Shown here: in pieces, positions 4,870-7,487 of the stretch
Numbering within the stretch: the stretch's first letter is position 1
Layout: each line of letters begins with the position of its first letter
Assembly: GCA_003140705.1 (NCBI GenBank)
Contig: PLKU01000051.1
Location: forward strand, 1-7,487
Length of the DNA stretch: 7,487 nt
From: Acidobacteriaceae bacterium
GTDB lineage: Bacteria; Acidobacteriota; Terriglobia; Terriglobales; Acidobacteriaceae
Direction of reading: 5' to 3'
Notes under the pieces: model-generated
What the model saw: only the letters and a program-made list of their open reading frames with translations
Told to the model about the DNA's origin: nothing
Database searches by the model: none
Program-made: the position numbers and the translations under genes

Positions 4870-7487
4870 GCGGACGCATGAACGGAAACGACAAGAACGA
4901 ACTGACGCCGATGACGCTGGCTGTCGTGCGGCAGGAGTTGAAGGCCGTGAAGGGCAAGCGATATTGGCGGTCGGTGGATGAACTGGCCGATACAGCTGAG
5001 TTTCAGGCTGCGGTGGAGAAGGAGTTCCCGGGCTCGGCGCAGGAGTGGGTCGATCCGGTTTCGCGGCGCGGGTTCATGAAGCTGATGGGTGCGTCAATGG
5101 CGCTGGCCGGACTGGCCGGATGCACGAAGCAGCCGGACGAACCCATCTATCCCTATGTGAAGGCGCCGGAAGATCTGATTCTGGGCAAGCCGATGTACTT
5201 TGCGACGGCGCATCCGTTTGTGACGGGTGCGGTGCCCCTGTTGGTCAAGAGTGACCAGTTCCGTCCGATCAAGGTAGATGGCAATCCGGAGCACGCCTAT
5301 AACCAAGGTTCGTCCGATCCGTTTTCGCAAGGGACGCTGCTGGATCTCTACGATCCGGATCGTTCGCAACACGTGATTTATCGCGGCGAGAACCGGGAGT
5401 GGGCGGAGTTTGCTGAAGGGCTACGCATCAAGCTGGCGGAGAGCAAGGACGGGACGGGGATCTATTTCCTGAGTGCGACGATTACGTCGCCTACGCTGGC
5501 GCGGCAGTGGAAGGCAGTCCAGGCGGTGTATCCGAAGGCGACGCTGGTCCAGTACGACCCGACAGTTGCGGGAACTCCACTGTCAAGTGGGTTGAATGTG
5601 CAGTATTCGCTCGCTGATGCCGATGTTGTTGTTTCTCTCGATGCGGATTTTCTTTCCGGCGCATCCTACCCGGGATTCCATCAACTTGTCGGCGACTATG
5701 CCAAGCGGCGCAAGGATCCAGAGACGCTGAATCGGCTGTACTCGATTGAGTCGACGCCGACAACAACTGGACTGAAGGCCGAGCATCGGCTGGGGCTGCG
5801 GGCAAGCGAGATTCCAGCATTTGTCGCGGAGTTGGCAAAGGCTGTGGGTGTGGCGGGCATTGACGCTCCGTCCTATGCGTGGAACGACGAGCAGAAGAAA
5901 TTCCTTGCCGCGCTGGCCAGGGACTTGAAGTCCCACGCGGGCAAGAGCGTGGTGATCCCAGGGCTGTATCAGGATTCATCTGTCGCAGTACTCGCACTGG
6001 CCATCAACGATGCGCTCGGCAACCTGGGCAAGACGGCTTTCGAGACAGATTCGGTAAATCCGATGCCTTCTGATCAGTCGGCGGATTTGCAGGCGCTGGT
6101 GGCCAATCTGAATGCGGGCAAGGTGGATTGGCTGGTGATTTTGAACGCCAACCCGATTTATGACGCGCCTGCCGACCTGGAATTTGCCGCAGCGTTCGAA
6201 AAGGCGAAGACGACTGCGCACCTGGGCTCGCATATGGACGAGACGGGACAGGTTGCGCAGTGGCATATTCCTGCGGCGCATTATCTGGAGTCGTGGTCGG
6301 ATGCGCGGGCGTATGACGGGACGATCTCGATTATTCAGCCGATGATTGCGCCGATGTATGGCGGGCACAGCGCGCATGAGGTGCTGCAGACGCTGCTGGA
6401 GAATCCGGAGGCGTCGGCGTACGACGTGGTGGTGGCGAACGCGAAGACATATGTTAAGGGCGACTTCACCACCAGCTGGCGCAAGGCGCTGCACGATGGG
6501 TGGATCGACGGGACGGCGTTTGCTGGGAAAACCGTGACGGCGAAGGCTGGAGCGGGTGCGGCGAGCGCGGCGGGGACGAGCGGGGCTGGGGGCGGCGATG
6601 CACTCGAAGTGGCGTTCCGGCCGGACAGCAACGTGTATGACGGGCGCTACGCGAACGTGGGCTGGATGCAGGAGATACCGCGGCCGGTGACGAACCTCTC
6701 GTGGGACAACGCGGCGCAGATGAGCTACGCAACGCTGGAGAAGTTCGGGCTGGCGGAGAACGACGCGGTTGAGATCACGGTGGGCGGGAAAAGGGTCATC
6801 GCCGGAGCGCTGGCGGTTCCCGGGCAGACGGACGGCGTCGTGGTGGTCACTCTGGGCCAGGGTCGCAGGAGCGGGCGCGTGGCGGGTGGGGTTGGGTACA
6901 ACGCGTATCTGATCCAGCAGTCGGGCGCGCCGTGGGCGCAGGCGGGGGCAAGCCTCAGGAAGACGGGCGACATTTACGACATCTGCGTAACGAAGAGTCA
7001 CCACATCGATCAGCGATCGGTGAAGGCGGGCGGCGACGGGAGCGGGACGCACTCGATCGAGGGAAATGAGTCGCTGGATCGCGGGATTATTCGCTACGCG
7101 ACGCTCGAGGAGTTCAAGAGCAATCCGGAGTTTGCGCACGAGGGCGAGGGGCGCGACGTGCCGGAGCCGGACGAGACGATGTTCCCGGCGTATCGATACG
7201 ACAAGAACGCGTGGGGGATGTCGATCGACCTGAATTCGTGCGTGGGCTGTAACGCGTGCGTGGCCGCGTGCTATGCGGAGAACAATATTCCGGTGGTGGG
7301 ACGGCAGCAGGTGAAGATCGGCCGCATGATGCAGTGGATCCGCATCGATACATACTTCGAAGGCGATCTGGCCGCGCCGCGGGCGCACTTCCAGCCGATG
7401 ACCTGCCACCACTGCGAGAACGCACCGTGCGAGCAGGTGTGTCCGGTGGGCGCGACGGTGCATACGCCGGAGGGCCTGAACATGATG
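4866..7487 (+). CDS. actB: Alternative complex III subunit ActB (Fe-S / molybdopterin oxidoreductase-like), 3' end outside window
   Basis: The frame is open from the ATG at 4866 to the last base (874 codons, no stop), so the C-terminus is missing. Residues 1-65 are an unusual cytoplasmic-looking extension ahead of a Tat motif, SRRGF (66-70). A hydrophobic stretch ending LAGC follows, with C86 placed like a lipobox cysteine. This is the 'extended Tat signal' architecture of MoCo/4Fe-4S proteins in ACIII. A long domain resembling molybdopterin oxidoreductases follows (~90-555); in ACIII it is known to lack the cofactor. Next are an Ala/Gly linker (559-579), a second domain and a ferredoxin-like domain with C792-C795-C798-C802 (CVGCNACVAAC) and C847-C850-C855-C859 (CHHCENAPCEQVCP). 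The remaining cluster ligands should follow to the right. A GAGG sits 10 nt before the ATG. In the complex, ActB faces the periplasm and relays electrons from quinol to ActA hemes. Codon use becomes more GC-extreme after about 6,300. Confidence 0.93.
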   Translation, partial: MSGRMNGNDKNELTPMTLAVVRQELKAVKGKRYWRSVDELADTAEFQAAVEKEFPGSAQEWVDPVSRRGFMKLMGASMALAGLAGCTKQPDEPIYPYVKAPEDLILGKPMYFATAHPFVTGAVPLLVKSDQFRPIKVDGNPEHAYNQGSSDPFSQGTLLDLYDPDRSQHVIYRGENREWAEFAEGLRIKLAESKDGTGIYFLSATITSPTLARQWKAVQAVYPKATLVQYDPTVAGTPLSSGLNVQYSLADADVVVSLDADFLSGASYPGFHQLVGDYAKRRKDPETLNRLYSIESTPTTTGLKAEHRLGLRASEIPAFVAELAKAVGVAGIDAPSYAWNDEQKKFLAALARDLKSHAGKSVVIPGLYQDSSVAVLALAINDALGNLGKTAFETDSVNPMPSDQSADLQALVANLNAGKVDWLVILNANPIYDAPADLEFAAAFEKAKTTAHLGSHMDETGQVAQWHIPAAHYLESWSDARAYDGTISIIQPMIAPMYGGHSAHEVLQTLLENPEASAYDVVVANAKTYVKGDFTTSWRKALHDGWIDGTAFAGKTVTAKAGAGAASAAGTSGAGGGDALEVAFRPDSNVYDGRYANVGWMQEIPRPVTNLSWDNAAQMSYATLEKFGLAENDAVEITVGGKRVIAGALAVPGQTDGVVVVTLGQGRRSGRVAGGVGYNAYLIQQSGAPWAQAGASLRKTGDIYDICVTKSHHIDQRSVKAGGDGSGTHSIEGNESLDRGIIRYATLEEFKSNPEFAHEGEGRDVPEPDETMFPAYRYDKNAWGMSIDLNSCVGCNACVAACYAENNIPVVGRQQVKIGRMMQWIRIDTYFEGDLAAPRAHFQPMTCHHCENAPCEQVCPVGATVHTPEGLNMM

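Noticed and set aside
5976..7463. 495-residue open frame on the minus strand, the longest complete frame in the window
   Set aside because: It lies exactly antisense and in codon register to actB. Stops there need CTA, TTA or TCA on the actB strand, which are rare in this GC-rich gene. Its Arg/His/Pro-rich composition is not protein-like and it has no recognisable motif.

Overview
The window is GC-rich DNA that looks like an Acidobacteriota chromosome, most likely Terriglobia/Acidobacteriaceae. This is inferred from three things: an acidobacterial-style Hanks-type kinase, an unusual Amt-family transporter with an 'INTGLGRSRSAAQALL' N-terminus, and an alternative complex III (ACIII) operon. 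No rRNA, tRNA, CRISPR array, transposase or insertion sequence was seen. Taxonomy cannot be proved from this segment alone.

Layout, left to right. (1) At 2-611 (+) is the C-terminal half of a membrane-anchored Ser/Thr protein kinase. It is cut by the window edge and carries a one-base frameshift inside the catalytic HRDLKPxN motif. (2) At 641-2910 (-) is a compact gene set read right to left: a 60-aa two-helix membrane protein, a divergent ammonium transporter overlapping it by ATGA, and 42 bp further a membrane-anchored TPR protein. The kinase and the TPR gene converge with a 29-bp gap. (3) At 2911-3103 is a divergent intergenic region. (4) At 3104-3571 (+) is an unrecognised 155-aa four-helix membrane protein with a cysteine-rich tail, followed by a GC-rich hairpin over its stop codon. 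(5) At 3572-3993 is a roughly 420-bp non-coding stretch holding a perfect 13-bp inverted repeat and a weak promoter-like site. (6) From 3994 to the right edge (+) is the start of an ACIII operon: actA (pentaheme cytochrome c), then actB (Tat-exported iron-sulfur/molybdopterin-oxidoreductase-like subunit), overlapping by ATGA. actB stays open through the last base.

The main functional unit is ACIII, a quinol oxidising complex that replaces cytochrome bc1 in many bacteria. ActB (Fe-S) and ActA (heme c) carry electrons from membrane quinol to periplasmic or oxidase-bound acceptors. The remaining subunits (actC-F) and often a caa3-type oxidase would be expected to the right of the window. The leftward amt set looks like a separate unit for ammonium uptake or sensing. 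I see no strong evidence for a wholly new system. The best leads are the small membrane protein coupled to the divergent Amt, the Cys-rich four-helix orphan upstream of ACIII, the extra segment between hemes 4 and 5 of ActA, and the two lesions in the kinase.
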